Shown: positions 12,402-24,945, counted from the first letter of the stretch. The stretch is 64,000 bases of DNA from Sequoia sempervirens (GCA_007258455.2 VDFB02275574.1:1-64000); one strand, 5' to 3'. The notes: generated by a model not told the origin, from the sequence alone. Program-made: numbers and translations.

Positions 12402-12672
12402 GTGTGAATCAAGATGTGGAGATTACTGATACATAGATATCATATCATTAATCAGTCCCCAAGCATGGTGAATGAATTACTCAGATGAATGAACATAATC
12501 AACAAAGAGAAATTCTGGCAAGGTTGGCATGCACTAGTAGTAATACAGTCATCTCGATAATCTGTCCCCAATTCTAGGTGAATCGACTTATCTGTCCCCA
12601 ACTCTTATACGAATCAACACATGGAGATTACTAATGCACAGATAAGTATCATCTCATTAATTTCTCCCTGGA
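12402..12672. repeat. Diverged direct repeat of about 60 bp
   Basis: Two related stretches at about 12402-12460 and 12610-12672 share GTGAATCAA-like starts, TGGAGATTACT and a CTCCC/GTCCCC end. They are separated by about 150 bp that contains two further CTGTCCCCAA motifs. The function is unknown. Confidence 0.45.
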
Positions 12673-13342
12673 TATGGATGAATTGATTATGTCAACAAAA
12701 ACTATCTCCAATTCCTGTCGAGGGCTAAATAGATGTAATCAACCTAGCAATCCTCAGTGTCCCATGCAAGGATTTGTATCTAAAGCTGGCAGCTTCTCAA
12801 AGAAACAAGAGCCAAGCACGTCTAATAGTGATATTGAAAGAAAATGGGTAAGAACCTAATGCATCTTGTTATGCCTCTTTGCTGTTTGTGGGCGTTATTA
12901 GGATGATGTAATTTTCAAGTTCCATTTTCTAGTAATGCCCAATTACATTTTCCTGTTGGTCATCAATTGGAAGTTCCAATAAGCTCTGTTAAACTTCAAT
13001 GCTATTGATAAATGTGAAACTTCAATTTATTTTCTAGCTAAGCAATATCGATGACACTCAGCATGTTGATTCCTCTCATAGATAGCAACCAGCTTGGCAT
13101 GTTGATGCTTATTTGGTTGACACTATCACAAATCTGTTGAGCACACGGTGATACTGAGAGGGGGGGTGAATCAATATCTAACAATCCCTTACTTTTCAAA
13201 ACTCAATCACAATTAAAATCATTCAAGTAAGATCTAGCAATTAGGAACACAATGAGAACACATGATTTACATGGAAACCCTTTCGGGAGAAAACCAGGGC
13301 ACAATTTTACATATATATTATAGTTTAATTTTCTTCTTCTTA
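12673..13342. other. No recognisable gene; old repeat debris
   Basis: Includes a G-run (13161-13167) followed by GTGAATCAATATC, and a block reading GGAAACCCTTTCGGGAG that resembles plant repeat sequence. I cannot delimit an element. It ends where the Copia 5' LTR begins. Confidence 0.35.
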
Positions 13343-13749
13343 TGTTGGTGTGAATAAGTCTTGTACCTAGTTTATTCCTTTACTAGGGACTTCGGGGACT
13401 TAATTCACATGTTAAGTTTACTTAGGATATTAGTTGTCCTATCTAGATAAGCATTAGTTGTCTCATCTAGAAGTTACACTTTCCTAGGTAGTTATGAGTT
13501 AGTTGTCTCATGTGATAGGATTAAGACACTTGTCATGATCTTGTCTTAACTTATCTCTCATCCTTGCCTTTATAAGCAAGGCATCTCTAGCATATTTTGC
13601 ATAGCATTGTATAGTATTGCATTGATCATATTGTATCATATTGCAATCCTTGTTTGGTGGAATAGCATCTTCCATTGTTGCTTCTCTCTATCTCTTGTGG
13701 AGGTTATTTGGTGTTGTAGATTGAAGATCTTGGGTTGATCACTTCAACA
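13343..13749 (+). repeat. 5' LTR of the Copia element
   Basis: 407 bp, TGTTGG to CAACA. The TATA-like TTTATAAG (13569-13576) lies between the complementary hexamers CCTTGC and GCAAGG, so the promoter box can sit in a small hairpin. The same arrangement is present in the related LTR at 49720-50124. Confidence 0.92.
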
Positions 13750-13760
13750 TGGTATCAGAT
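13750..13760 (+). other. Primer-binding site, initiator tRNA-Met type
   Basis: TGGTATCAGAT starts immediately after the LTR with no spacer. It matches the complement of the plant initiator tRNA-Met 3' end over ten bases. Confidence 0.85.
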
Positions 13761-15164
13761 CTTTGAATCTAGCAAGCCCCTTCCATTTTCTTATTAGAGA
13801 GTTTCCATCAAGTTTTATTGTGATTTGAATTCCTTGTATCCTATATCGCATGTATGCATTTTTGGTGAGATCTGGTGATTGCAATGCTTTTGGCTATAGT
13901 GGCAGTATTTTAGGCTGTCCCATTGCGTCCAGAGGCTCGAAAAAGTCAGATTTGGCTTTTGTTTCACTCAATTTCGTCACCATTTGCAACTTTGGCAAAG
14001 AAGGGTTTGGAGCTTAGATCTGGTGAACAGCTTTTTACAGGAGCATTTTGGGCAAAAAATAAGCCTTCCATTGCGTCTAGGTGGCCATTTTCGAGTTTTT
14101 TGATATATAATTTTCCTATATTAGGCAAAAGTTGTTTCTGGGGCAAAAATGTTTTACTCGAAGGGTCGTACGGCCCTCCAGGTCGCAAGTACGACGTCGT
14201 CAGAATTTTAAAAAAAAATTCTTGCATATTTATTTTTTCTGGCGGTATTTTATTCTTTAGAAAAAATTTCAAAAAAATATATGAAAAAGCGCTTGTAGCG
14301 CTATTCATAATAATTGTTGTCGGCTTTTATTAAGCCGCAGACTTTAATAGTGTGTGGACTGTTAGCTCAAGCCGCTAAGCGGCATTTCATTTAAACCGCC
14401 GCCCGTAGCCTTAACCGCCGGGAGGGCGGTCGGACAAACAGCCAACGGGCGGTCTATAAACCACCAGAAACGCGCTAGGTGGGAGGAGGAATAAGCAAAC
14501 CACCAACCATAACCGCGACATGTGACAGGGACAGTACAAGCCGCTAGTGGTTCAATAACTGATGGGATTTTTTTTCTGCAGCCAACATACGCGGTCATAT
14601 TGGAGACCGATGGCTAGCCCCTGAGGGCTTAAATTTTGCGCCCAGTTAGTGTTACTTTTTGCTCCTGTTTAGTCTTCAAGGTGCCTAAAATAGACTTTTT
14701 TTTCACTTTTGCATAACTTTTTGCCACAGCGTCAGAATTTCGAAAACGATATATCGTCGGAAAGCTGGTTCGACGAACTTCATAGTGGTGCAGGTGATTT
14801 TTCCAGATTTTGATATTTTATGCCAGTTTTTTCAGCTTGAAGGTACAAGTGCATTTATTGCTTGTTCTTGGCATAAATTTTGCAAACGAAGTCAAAATTT
14901 GGCAAACTTTTTTTGAAATTGCTCAGAAAATCACAAGGAATCTGTTTGTAACCTCTATTTTCAGTTTAGGCAAGCTCTTTTTTCTGAAAATTGTAAAAAT
15001 CACCGTGTGTTATAAATGATTGATTTGAGCTTGTCACTTGTAAAAATTGCAAAATTTCTTCATTGTAATTTGCTGGGGGGGTTGCAAAATCAGTTTTAAT
15101 ACATTCTGGGGGGGGGTGAAAGGCACAATTTAAGTGCCACATTGTCTTCTTTCTTTTGGTGTTC
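13761..15164 (+). other. Untranslated leader of the Copia element
   Basis: About 1.4 kb without a credible gene; frames at 13923-14333 and 14810-15019 are not family members. It contains a GC-rich stretch rich in GCCG and CGGC near 14370-14530. Parts are alignable with the leader of the gag-only element at 50137-50950 (both read GGGGCAAAAA near 14140 and 50457), linking the two families. Confidence 0.6.
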
Positions 15165-15341
15165 ATGGCGGATCTAAGGCAAATTGAACCACTCACTCCA
15201 CACAATTATCATACATGGAAGCTAAAAATGACTCAATTGTTACAATCTAAGGGTCTATGGCCAATGTTAGATGCAGAACAACCTGAATTTACAAGGGATT
15301 ATGAAAAATTTGTCCATAGATGTAAAATGGATGAAGCAAAA
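15165..15341 (+). pseudogene. Copia gag, N-terminal part
   Basis: Starts ATGGCGGATC. It encodes a typical Copia gag beginning (LTPHNYHTWKLKMTQLLQSKG). It is cut after the codons for DEAK by a solo LTR insertion. The same frame resumes at 17173 with GPIGLHVSD, so the original gag was continuous here before the insertion; one copy of the CAAAA target is at 15337-15341. Confidence 0.85.
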
Positions 15342-17167
15342 TGTAATGTCCCCTTCTCAGTTGTGATCATTCCAGTTGACCGTTGGCCTATTCCGGAGAC
15401 CCGTAGGCTATGCGGATGGTGAAATTAGGGTTTCCTTGTTTTGAGGTGGTTTCTGCTTGAAGTTTGGAATTCTGATTGCGGATTCTTTCTGGGTTTTCGG
15501 AGAGCTTCGCAGTGGTATGTTCAGTTTGGCATTCCGGGCAACTTCGCTAATTTACTATTTTTAGTAAATTCTATTTTTGGATGTGGACAGGTTGGGTTCA
15601 GTTCAGTTGGTCATCTTCTTCGGTTGTTTCAGCTGGCACTTCAATTCTTGGCCTTGGGCGCATTTTTCTTGGAGAGATAAGTATTTTCATTATAATATTA
15701 TATTTTAATATTATACCCCTTGCCTAGCAGTACAACTTTAAGTTGGTTTTAAAAAGGGGAACCTTGAGGGTCCAGGCGTCATGGAGAAATAAGTTATATC
15801 TTTTAAATGTCAAATATTGAGACTAAGAAAATGGGACGCTTATTTGAGAGATTTGATTTTATTTTAAAAAGTGAAATATTTTAATGATGAAAAAGGACGC
15901 CATCTTTTGGAGGGAAAAGGTGAATTTGAAATTAGGGTTTGGGCGCCTTCTTAAAGCTTCTAGATGTTTCTCTCTTGTCTATTTAATCAGGCCTCAGCTC
16001 TTCATTTGGGATCTTTTGTCTACTACACCGTTATGCTGCTGAATTGTCTTCAGGCACTCGCATTGAGGAAAGCACACCTCCTAGCATGGGCTCATCTTCT
16101 TGCTTGAAAGATAGCAACTAGTTGAGAGGTTAGCTTGTAATAGGTTTGAATTTGCATTTCCAGTTGAGTAATTGCATTTTGGAGTTCTAGTTTGCATTTT
16201 CTGTCATATTTTGATGTTGCTGAATGTCATTGAGGAATGTAAGATTTACTCATAGCTCACGAAATAAAAATGCTATCATTCTGGGTATTGAATCTATCTA
16301 TCTGTTTATGAGGGGCGACCATTCTAGCCAATTTCCAGGTTTTATTTGTGTCTCTTTGATTTTATAGAACAAATTCGCCCTTGCAGCTGGGCCGTACCTT
16401 TTGGGAGATGCATTGGGTTTCGTGCAAAATAAAAGAGTGATATTTGGGATGGTTTTCGGGTTGCATCTTAGGCGCCATTATTAATAGAGTAATCTGCACT
16501 TGATTTCATGTCAATAGGGTGTGATTAGAGTGAGATATGAGCATTTGAGTGAAGGGTTGTCTGCAGATTTCACCATCTTTGTTGCAGGTCTGATAAAACA
16601 GCATTAAGGAAATTGTCCCTTGGGTATGAAATTGAGCATTGAACATTGTATCAGGTCTTGGAAGACATTCTACATAGTTGCAGCAATGAAGACATGAAAA
16701 AACTCATGAATTAAATGATCTTTCTCATAATTTGTAAGCTGTTAGTAGTACTATCAGCCTTCCTTCTTTATCTTGCATTAATCAATTGTATATTCCCACT
16801 GAATAAGTGGAAGAGGCTGGCTTGCCGCCTATTTGCTTTCAGTTGAGTAGCTCTAGGGACCCTCTGACCATATGCTCGCCATCTCTCAGCGCCATTCTTG
16901 GTTAGGGTTACATTCTGTTCATCATGCATTGATCCTCTAACCATATGCTCGTCTGCACAGGCGCATCTTGGTTAGAGTTCCTTTCAGTTTGCAATTGCAT
17001 AGATCCTCTGACCAATGCTCACACCTTGCCCACATCGGGATCCTGGTGTACATTCTGGTTAGAGTTACCTTCCGCATCGTTTTGGTTTACGCTAACCTTA
17101 ACGGGTGCGTGTTACATTGTAATCATTTGTGAAAATCAAAAAAAAAAAATTGGTCCGGTTTGTTACA
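15342..17167 (+). mobile_element. Solo Gypsy LTR, 1826 bp, inserted in Copia gag
   Basis: Runs from TGTAATGTCCCCTTCTC to GGTTTGTTACA. It is flanked by CAAAA at 15337-15341 and 17168-17172. Removing it and one pentamer restores the gag frame exactly. Start and end resemble the LTRs of the minus-strand Gypsy element at 40137-49605 (shared TGTAATGTCCCCTTCTC, GCTAACCTTAACGGGTG), so it belongs to the same or a sister family. About three worn copies of a unit with GATCCTCTRACCATATGCTC lie at 16850-17080. Confidence 0.92.
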
Positions 17168-17172
17168 CAAAA

Positions 17173-20100
17173 GGGCCCATTGGCTTACATGTATCTGATA
17201 ATTTGTTGTTTCATATTTCGAAGTGCAAAACACCTAAGAATGTTTGGGATAAACTTGAAGAATCGTATGGAAAATCAAATCAGTTCCAAGTCTTGCAGCT
17301 TCAAGCAGATCTACAATCACTCTCTCCAGATGCATTTCCTTCAATTCAAGATTTCCTTGCACAATTCAAGTTGATTTTGTCACAGTTGAAAGGATGTGGG
17401 CAAGATAAATCTAGTGATGAATGTATCTTCTTGATTCTGTATAAGTTAAAGGGCCCTTATCAAGTGTTTTCTTCTACTTTCTATTCAACTATGGATGCAA
17501 TGGGGAAAGATTACAAAATGCCCTCATTTGAGTTGTTTTGTGAGCGTCTTACTAGGGAGGAGGCCAAGTTGATTCAGTTGGATGCCTTACCTAATTCTAA
17601 GAATCATGCTCTCATGGCTCAATCATCCAAGGGTAAAGGAAAGAACAAGAAGAAGCCCAAAGCAGAATCATCTTCCGGTAGTGAGAATCCCTCCAAACCG
17701 AAGCCGAAGAACAATCAGAAGTCCACTCCATCTCCTTCTTCTTCTACCTCTGGAGATTCTTCTTCCAAGTCCAAGAAAAAGAAAGGAGAACCTTGTTCCT
17801 TCTGTGGCAAAACTGGGCATGATGCAACTCGTTGTTTTAAGAGATTAGAGGCCTTGGAGGAAGCTATGAAAAAACACAACATTTTAGTGGCTAAGCCTTC
17901 TTCCATGGGCAAAGGGCAAGCTCTTTCAACACGGGCCATTCATTCATCTTTAGACAGTTGGATTCTTGATTCAGGTGCTTCACATCACAAGACCAATTCA
18001 CGTGATCTTCTTGATTCCATTGTTCACACTTCTACTTCTCAGATTGCAGTTGGGAACTCTTCACAGATTCCAGTTTTGGGGACAGGCTCCGTTCAGATGC
18101 TAGATGGGTGTATTGAGGATGTTCTTCTTGTTCCTGATATTTCAGCGAATCTACTTTCCATATATCAGATTTGTCATTTTGGAGATCGGAAGATAGTTGA
18201 GTTTACTCCACAGAATGTGACTATTAGACAGTTGCAAGATCCTGAGAAGGTTGTTGCTACAAGGATAGTTGATCATGAGAACCATTTGTATCAATTTGAT
18301 GGAGTTGAGTCTTCATCGGGTTCATGTTTTGTTGCTCATGTTGATTCAATGAGCAAGCTTTGGCATGAAAGATTTGGGCACATGAACTACAGATATCTTC
18401 AGCAGATGCAAGCACATAACTTAGTGGTTGGTCTTCCAAAGATCACTTGCACAGATGGTGTTTGTCACGGTTGTGTTCTTGGCAAGCAACATCAAGATCC
18501 TTTTCCTAAGAGTCAAGCTACACGTGCAACCACACCCCTTGAGTTGGTCCATAGTGATCTCATGTCATTCCCAACTCCTTTTTCAGGGGCTAAGTATGTG
18601 CTAAACATTCATTGATGATTTTTCCCGCTAGACATGGGTCTATTTTCTGAAGCTCAAGAGTGAAGCCCTCACCAACTTCAAGACCTTCAAAACATTTGTG
18701 GAGAAGCAGTCAGGTTTTTCTCTTCGACAAATACACACAGATAATGGGGGGGAGTATGTCAATCAGGCATTTCAGGATTTTTGCAATGAACATGGTATTC
18801 TTCATCAGCACACAGTACCTTACACTCCTCAACAGAATGGTGTGGCAAAGAGAAAGAACAGGACTCTCAAGGAAATGGCCAATTGTATGATTCAGTCTAG
18901 GTCCATGGCTCCAGCCTTTTGGGCCGAAGTTGTCAATTGTGCCAACTATATTCAGAATCGTATGCCCCACAAGGCAATGCGGAGTATGACCCCTGAGGAG
19001 GCTTGGTCTCATCGCAAGCCTAATGTATCCTTCTTCAAAGTATTTGGTAGTGAGGCTTGGGCATTCATTTTGAATGGTCGGCGTAAATCCATGGAGAAGA
19101 AGAGTCAGCAGTACATCTTTGTTGGCTATTGTGAGGATGTGAAGGCATACAGATTATTTGATCCTGACACACAAGAGGTTCATTTCCGATGTGATGTTCA
19201 GTTTGCTGAGACCTTCACCCAGTCAGATCCTCCTTCGACTTCTTCTTCACCACAACCTACTCAGTCTTCTTCAATTGATGATGCTTTGCTACTTGGGGAA
19301 GATTTTGATGATGGTCTTGATGCACCTCCTCCTCAGTCCAACACTAGGCCACGATGGGCTCGAGTTACTCTTGAGGAGGCTGGTCCTCTTGTTGGTGATC
19401 CCACAGACACTCGCCGCACTCGTTCTCAGACTTCAAGAATCAGTCTTTTGAGTCATGCTGTTTCAAATGATCCTAAAAAGTTTTCAGATGCTTCAAGTAT
19501 TCCAGAGTGGGATAGTGCTATGGCTGATGAGTATTCTTCTTTGATGAAGAATCATACTTGGGATCTTGTGCCTCTTCCTAAGGGAAGAAGGTTTGGTGCA
19601 AGTGGGTGTATTGTACCAAGTATGCAGCAGATGGTTCCATTGACAAGTACAAGGCTCGTCTTGTTGCAAAGGGGTTTTCTCAAGTCAAAGGAATTGACTA
19701 TTCTGAGACCTTTGCTCCTGTTGCCAAGATGGATTCTATTCGCCTTGTCCTTGCTATAGCTACATCACAGGGATGGTTAGTATATCAGATGGATGTGAAG
19801 AGTGCTTTCTTGCATGGGGATCTTCATGAGGAGATCTATATGGGGCAGCCACCAGGATTTGTGCAGGACTCTTCACTTGTTTGCAGGCTTCGACGTTCAT
19901 TGTATGGTCTCAAAAATCCCCTCGGGCTTGGTATGAGAAGATGGATAGTTTCTTGCTTGCTTCCGGTTACAAACGCTGCCATTCCAATCCCACAGTTTAT
20001 ACTTAGAGACATGGAGAGGATCTACTCATACTTGTGCTCTACGTGGATGATTTGATTCTCATAGGGAGTTCTACTTCCATGATTCAGAGTACACAACGAG

Positions 20101-20994
20101 CATTGATGGAGCGATTTGATATGACCGACCTTGGTCTTTTGCATTACTTCCTTGGTCTTCAAGTTCATCAGACTTCTGAGGGGATCTTCATTTTCCAGCA
20201 AAAGTATGCTCTCGATTTCCTTCAGAGATTTGGCATGGCTGATTGCAAGCCTACCCCTACTCCATTCCAATCAGGTGTTGTACTGTCTACCAGTTGCACT
20301 ACTCCTACAGTTGATCCTACCTTGTATCGGCAGTTGGCTGGCAGTCTTTTGTACTTGACACATAGTCGTCTTGATATTTCCTTTGCAGTTGGACTTGTCT
20401 CTCACTTCTCACAGGAGCCTCATGAGAGTCATTGGAAGGCCGCCAAGCGTATCTTGAGATACATTCAGGGCACTACACATTTTGGCATTCACTACACTTC
20501 AGGTGCATCTCAGATAGTGGGCTTCACTGACTCAGATTGGGCTGGTGATGTCAATGATAGGAAGTCTACTTTTGGCTGTCTTTTGCCTTGGTTCTGGTCC
20601 GATTGCATGGTCATGCAAGAAGCAGACTGCTATTGCATTATCATCGACAGAGGTTGAGTATCGAGGTGCAGTGTTGCCTAGTCAAGAGGTTTTGTGGCTT
20701 TGTCAGTTGATGACTGAGTTTGGATTCCCCTCCACTCAGCCCACTACTCTTTGGTGCAACAATCAAAGTGCCATTCATATCTCTCGCAACCCAGTGGAGC
20801 ATCAGCGTACTAAGCATATTGAGATCCACATGCACTTCATCAAGCAGCTCATCCAGGATGGTGTTCTCAGCTTGGAGTATTTGCCTACAGATCAGCAAGT
20901 TGCAGACATCTTCACTAAACCTTTGGCATCGCCTCATTATCTTCAGTTGCGATCGATGCTTGGGGTGAAGGAAGTTGTCCTTGGGGGGTCTTGA
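17173..20994 (+). pseudogene. Copia gag C-terminus to RNase H (polyprotein remnant)
   Basis: Domains in order: gag body (17173-17790) with a CX2CX4HX4C knuckle (CSFCGKTGHDATRC, about 17797-17838); aspartic protease with WILDSGASHH (about 17959); the integrase zinc region with WHERFGH (about 18361) and CHGC, and the catalytic core with HSDLM, HTDNGGEY and an E in KRKNRTLKEMA (18490-18900); reverse transcriptase from about 19490, with ARLVAKGFSQ, the first catalytic aspartate in QMDVKSAFLHG and the YVDD box (about 20041); RNase H with DSDWAGD (about 20532) and ending at 20994. Damage includes a one-base shift near 18605 plus a stop at 18629-18631, shifts near 19595, 19915 and 20570, and a stop near 20004. 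It cannot make an active polyprotein. Confidence 0.9.
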
Positions 20995-21206
20995 GGAGTC
21001 CTCCTTCCTTCACTAGTTTTTAGCTTTCTTTGTAGCTTTTTCTCTCTTTTGGAGAGGAGTTTTCTCCTACAAGGTTTTTCTCCTTTTCTCCGCTTATGAG
21101 AGTTTTTTGTTTTGTACATGGGTACATCATTAGGCCTTTGTTGCCGAGACCCATCTTTTGCATTCTGCATTGGTTTGTTCCTCCCTAAGTTGCACTTAAG
21201 GGGGGG
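20995..21206 (+). other. 3' untranslated region and polypurine tract of the Copia element
   Basis: Ends AAGGGGGG directly before the 3' LTR; this purine run primes plus-strand DNA synthesis in LTR elements. The segment with CTCTCTTTTGGAGAGGAG and CCGAGACCCATCTT is repeated almost word for word before the 3' LTR of the gag-only element (60190-60384). Confidence 0.8.
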
Positions 21207-21613
21207 TGTTGGTGTGTATAAGTCTTGTACCTAGTTTATTCCTTTACTAGGGACTTAGGGGACTTAACTCACATGTTAAGTTTACTTAGGATATTAGTTG
21301 TCCTATCTAGATAAGCATTGGTTGTCTCATCTAGAAGTTACACTTTCCTAGGTAGTTATGAGTTAGTTGTCTCATGTGATAGGATTAAAACACTTGTCAT
21401 GATCTTGTCTTATTTTATCTCTCATCCTTGCCTTTATAAGCAAGGAATCTCTAGCATATTTTGCATAGCATTGTATAGTATTGCATTGATCATATTGTAT
21501 CATATTGCAATCCTTGTTTGGTGGAATAGCATCTTCCATTGTTGCTTCTCTCTATCTCTTGTGGAAGTTATTTTGTGTTGCAGATTGAAAATCTTGGGTT
21601 GATCACTTCAACA
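21207..21613 (+). repeat. 3' LTR of the Copia element
   Basis: 407 bp, the same length as the 5' LTR, with about 12 differences seen by eye. Ends CTTCAACA. Confidence 0.92.
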
Positions 21614-22255
21614 ATGGGCTCCAACCTACTATCAAAGTTTCAAATATTTATACCAACTGTACTCCAACCCAGCAAGAGACTTCAACCTCCTTTTAATTCT
21701 TCAATGGCTGATGTAGTTTACTTCTCCACACGATTTTCTTCTCACAAATCTGATTGTAACTCACTCAATATCCTTCTTCCAAATCTGATTCCAATCCACA
21801 CAATAACCTTCTCCCATAAATTCGATCATACACTACCTTCCCTCACAAATCTGATCACAACTGTTCACACAATCCTTTCATAAATCTGATCTATAATTTC
21901 ACCTTAAAATCTGCACTCTCTTCCTTAACATTTACCTCTCAATCTTCACATATGTTTGTCATTTATATATTTGCACTTATCCTTCTCATATGGCAGCACA
22001 TACTATTCAAAAGATATCTGGTTTGCAGTTCATTTCTGTCTTTATTCTTTTCTCAAATCTGCTTTAATACTCAGAAATAAATCATTAAAATTCGTTTTGA
22101 CTTTGCTCATAAATTTCTTTTTAACTCTATTCATAAATTTCTGCTAACTTTGCTCATAATTTTTCTTTTAAACTTTGCTTATAGATCTTTAACAATCTGC
22201 AATATTCTTCATATTCTATATCAAATTTATCAAATTTATTTCTCCAACTTACATA
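21614..22255. other. Intron sequence between two LTR elements
   Basis: AT-rich and pyrimidine-rich (many CACAAATCTGAT and CATAAATT words, a loose repeat). No gene is seen. It ends ACATA, the left target copy for the next element. Confidence 0.45.
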
Positions 22256-22635
22256 TGTAGACAGCTATGTTAATAAATAATTATATTGTAATCGACCGTA
22301 CTAATTAAATAAATGTTGTAGTCGGTCGTACTGGGAATAGATAATAATAGTTTAAATAAATAATGTTCTGTCTAGGATTTAGTCCTCGAGATTAGTTGGT
22401 ACTTGTCAGTTGCCGACGGTTGGTGCTCTCAACCAACATCGGTTAACTATTTATGTTGTATGGTTCGTAGTCGGGGGGTAGTATGTTGATATGATAATGT
22501 AATACTGCAAGTACATGAATAAAAGACTGCAATGCTTCATATACATTTGTTCTGTGAATGCTTTTACATGCTCAATGATATCCTGTATTCAGTTTACTTC
22601 TGTAGCGTATTAAATTACCATTAGTGGAGTAAACA
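22256..22635 (+). repeat. 5' LTR of the 12.1-kb element
   Basis: TGTAGACAGC to GAGTAAACA, 380 bp. The 3' LTR is 400 bp; most of the difference is a short duplication (GGATTAGTTAGCACTC region) near 34120. Confidence 0.9.
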
Positions 22636-22637
22636 TT

Positions 22638-22650
22638 TGGCGCCGTTGCC
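22638..22650 (+). other. Primer-binding site, tRNA-Asp type
   Basis: TGGCGCCGTTGCC two bases after the LTR. I recognise this as the complement of the plant tRNA-Asp 3' end, used by Athila-type elements. It differs from the initiator-Met site used by the other elements here. Confidence 0.75.
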
Positions 22651-22686
22651 TGAGCGAACTAGGGCATCACTCGTCATGGCAGCGTA

Positions 22687-24928
22687 ATGGGTCAACCGGC
22701 GGAAGAACTTGTAAATGCTAATGAGGAACGGGAAGACCTATTGACTGAAGATTTTATCAACTTGTGGAAGATATCTTTACGAGATCACGTACTTAGGGAA
22801 TCCCACAGACAAGAGATCCCTGAGGAAGTTATCTAGGATAGGTTGGAAGTGAATGACGAGGTGAAGCGCCTCCTGAATCGTATCCCCAGATTGTTGACCC
22901 GTCATTTCATTATTCTGCAAGACTTGCGAGAAGAAGAGGATCGGGAACACCGAAGGTAGCAAATACTGCAGCGCTACGAAGAGCGAACTAAACAAGAAGA
23001 AGAAGAACGAGACACTAGCCGAAGACATACATCCGGTAGTCAGCAATGATCGTCTGAACATATTTTAAATGCCCGTACGGCTAAACAAAGACAAGAATCA
23101 AGTCCCTGACGGGCACGAGACTCAGGAAGAAAAGGTTCAGCGATCACTTAGACGGCAAGAACAAGAAAACCGGCGAAGAAGACTGAAGCAAGCCGGTAAG
23201 GAATTGGATGAGGATTTAATTGAAATAAATCAGAGCATTAAAAGAACATATGAAAATCTGATAAGAATAGACACATCCATTGGACGAGCGCACCAAAGTT
23301 TGACAGAAGGAAGGGACGGAGAACCCTTCAGCACCCCGTACGTAGGAAGGTATGATCCTTATGAGAATGAAGATGAATTAAGTAGTAGCATCAGACATTT
23401 TCAGGAGTTGTCCTTATCGAACGACAACGAACGGCTGACGAGTGGAAGATCTGAGCCCAGTACCCCAAGGCGGAGAGAGTACCGAAGGGAACCCTAGGAG
23501 ACTCAAGGTGTCGAGGATGCCGAAGGAAGACGTGGGAGTGACTCGTACGTGGCCGAGAGTGCAAGTGACGCACCGGAACGTAGCGAGGAAACCAGTCTAC
23601 TCGGGTCCAACACACAAGGAGGACAGCGGGGAAAGATGGCTCATCCGGACCGGCAAAAGCTGCTGAAGTTCATGGGGAATGGGTCAAAAGATCCAATACG
23701 ACACTGTAAGACATGTGAAACTATCTGGATAGCCAGCGGACAGGATGATCCCGACCAGTCGTTGAAAGCATTTCCAACGACACTCAGAGAGAGTGCCATT
23801 GATTGGTACTCTGAATTAGATCAAGCACACAAAGCTACATGGAGATTATTCAAGAAAGCATTTCAAGAGGAATTCAAACTCCTGCAAGACGATAGCGAGA
23901 TTGTTGCGGAGATATACAATACCAAGCAAGGAAAGCACGAGAGTGTGTGGACCTACAACCGAAGACTCAAAGATTTGCTGGGGAAATTGGAGGCACAGCC
24001 GGCCGACGGGTTGAAGAAAAGATGGTTCATCGAGGGCTTGCTTCCGTCATTAAGAAAGAAAATGAAAGTCGTACCTCCTTCGTCGTACGCCGAAGCATAC
24101 AATCGGGCAATGGACATAGAAAGTGAAAATAAAACATCCTCCCGAGGGAAAAAGAAGACAAACGACGAGGAGAGTACGGACGACAGCAACGGTGAATCCA
24201 AGACTGTACAAGCACTCAAGAAAGATATGATGCGAATGATGAAAGAATTGAAGGCAGACAAGGAGAGTACGAGAGAAGTCAGAGAATTGTGGTGTATGGA
24301 CTGCAATGCGGAAGGTCACACGAAGGCGAACTGTCCCAAGAACTTATTCTGCGATATCTACCAAGTGATGGGACATTACGTCAAGGAATGCCCATACAAC
24401 TTAAAAGCCAGAAGTGCACAAGTACTCTTCACTCATGGAGAGCCGTCAACACCGCCGAACACACCACCAAAGCCCCAGTACAATAGCAATGCATCCCCTG
24501 GAGGTTACCAAAGCAACAGAAGTCCGAGAAATATGATACAGTACGATGCAAAAGGAAGGCCCATGATCCAATGCAGGAAGTGCAACGAATGGGGCCACTT
24601 CGCCAGGGATTGCTAGAACGGTCAAGGTTCGGGAGGGAGATTGTGTAAGTGGTGTGGACCAGGCGATCATGAAGATAACAAATGCCCTAAGCAAAAGGGT
24701 ACCCACATGTTGGAAGTAGAAGAACAAGAGGTACTAGTGATCACCAGAGCACAAGCAAAAAAGGCCATGTACGGAGAAACAAAGGATGAAGGAAGAAAAA
24801 ACCGAAGTGGAACTGGGGATGGCGAAGGAAACCAAAGTACCTTTGGAGAAGCCAGGAACCTCTCGGCGGTTGGAGGCGGAAACCAACAATACGGCAAGTA
24901 CTGCAGACCATCGTACCGATCAAAGTAA
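22687..24928 (+). pseudogene. gag of the 12.1-kb element
   Basis: Starts ATGGGTCAACCGGC. The N-terminal third is highly charged and coiled-coil-like (glutamate and arginine-rich, 22687-23500), with stops near 22834 and 22960 and frame changes. The capsid core from 23549 includes SAIDWYSELD, RLFKKAFQEEF and WFIEGLLPSLRKKM, typical of Gypsy gag. The C-terminus has a run of CCHC-type knuckles: CX2CX4HX4C at about 24298, one with a missing cysteine at about 24349, another at about 24572, a stop at about 24615, then CKWCGPGDHEDNKC at about 24642. Three to four knuckles are more than most plant gags carry. Apart from the stops the capsid frame 23549-24616 is intact. Confidence 0.8.
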
Positions 24929-24945
24929 CTAACCTTCTCCAGACT

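Larger units (their letters stand above)
13343..21613 (+). mobile_element. Copia LTR retrotransposon, complete but decayed, 8.3 kb
   Basis: Two 407-bp LTRs (TGTTGG...CAACA) enclose a primer-binding site, gag, protease, integrase, reverse transcriptase, RNase H and a polypurine tract, in Copia order (integrase before reverse transcriptase). By eye the LTRs differ at about 12 of 407 sites. The flanks (TCTTA before, ATGGG after) do not match, so no target duplication is visible. Without the 1826-bp solo LTR and its duplicated pentamer in gag, the element would be about 6.4 kb. Confidence 0.9.

Noticed and set aside
18710..19012. Antisense open frame in Copia integrase, and similar antisense frames elsewhere
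   Set aside because: They are mirror readings of well-identified retroelement domains.
22638..22650. Part of a tRNA gene
   Set aside because: Only the 13-base complement of a tRNA 3' end is present, directly after an LTR; it is a primer-binding site.
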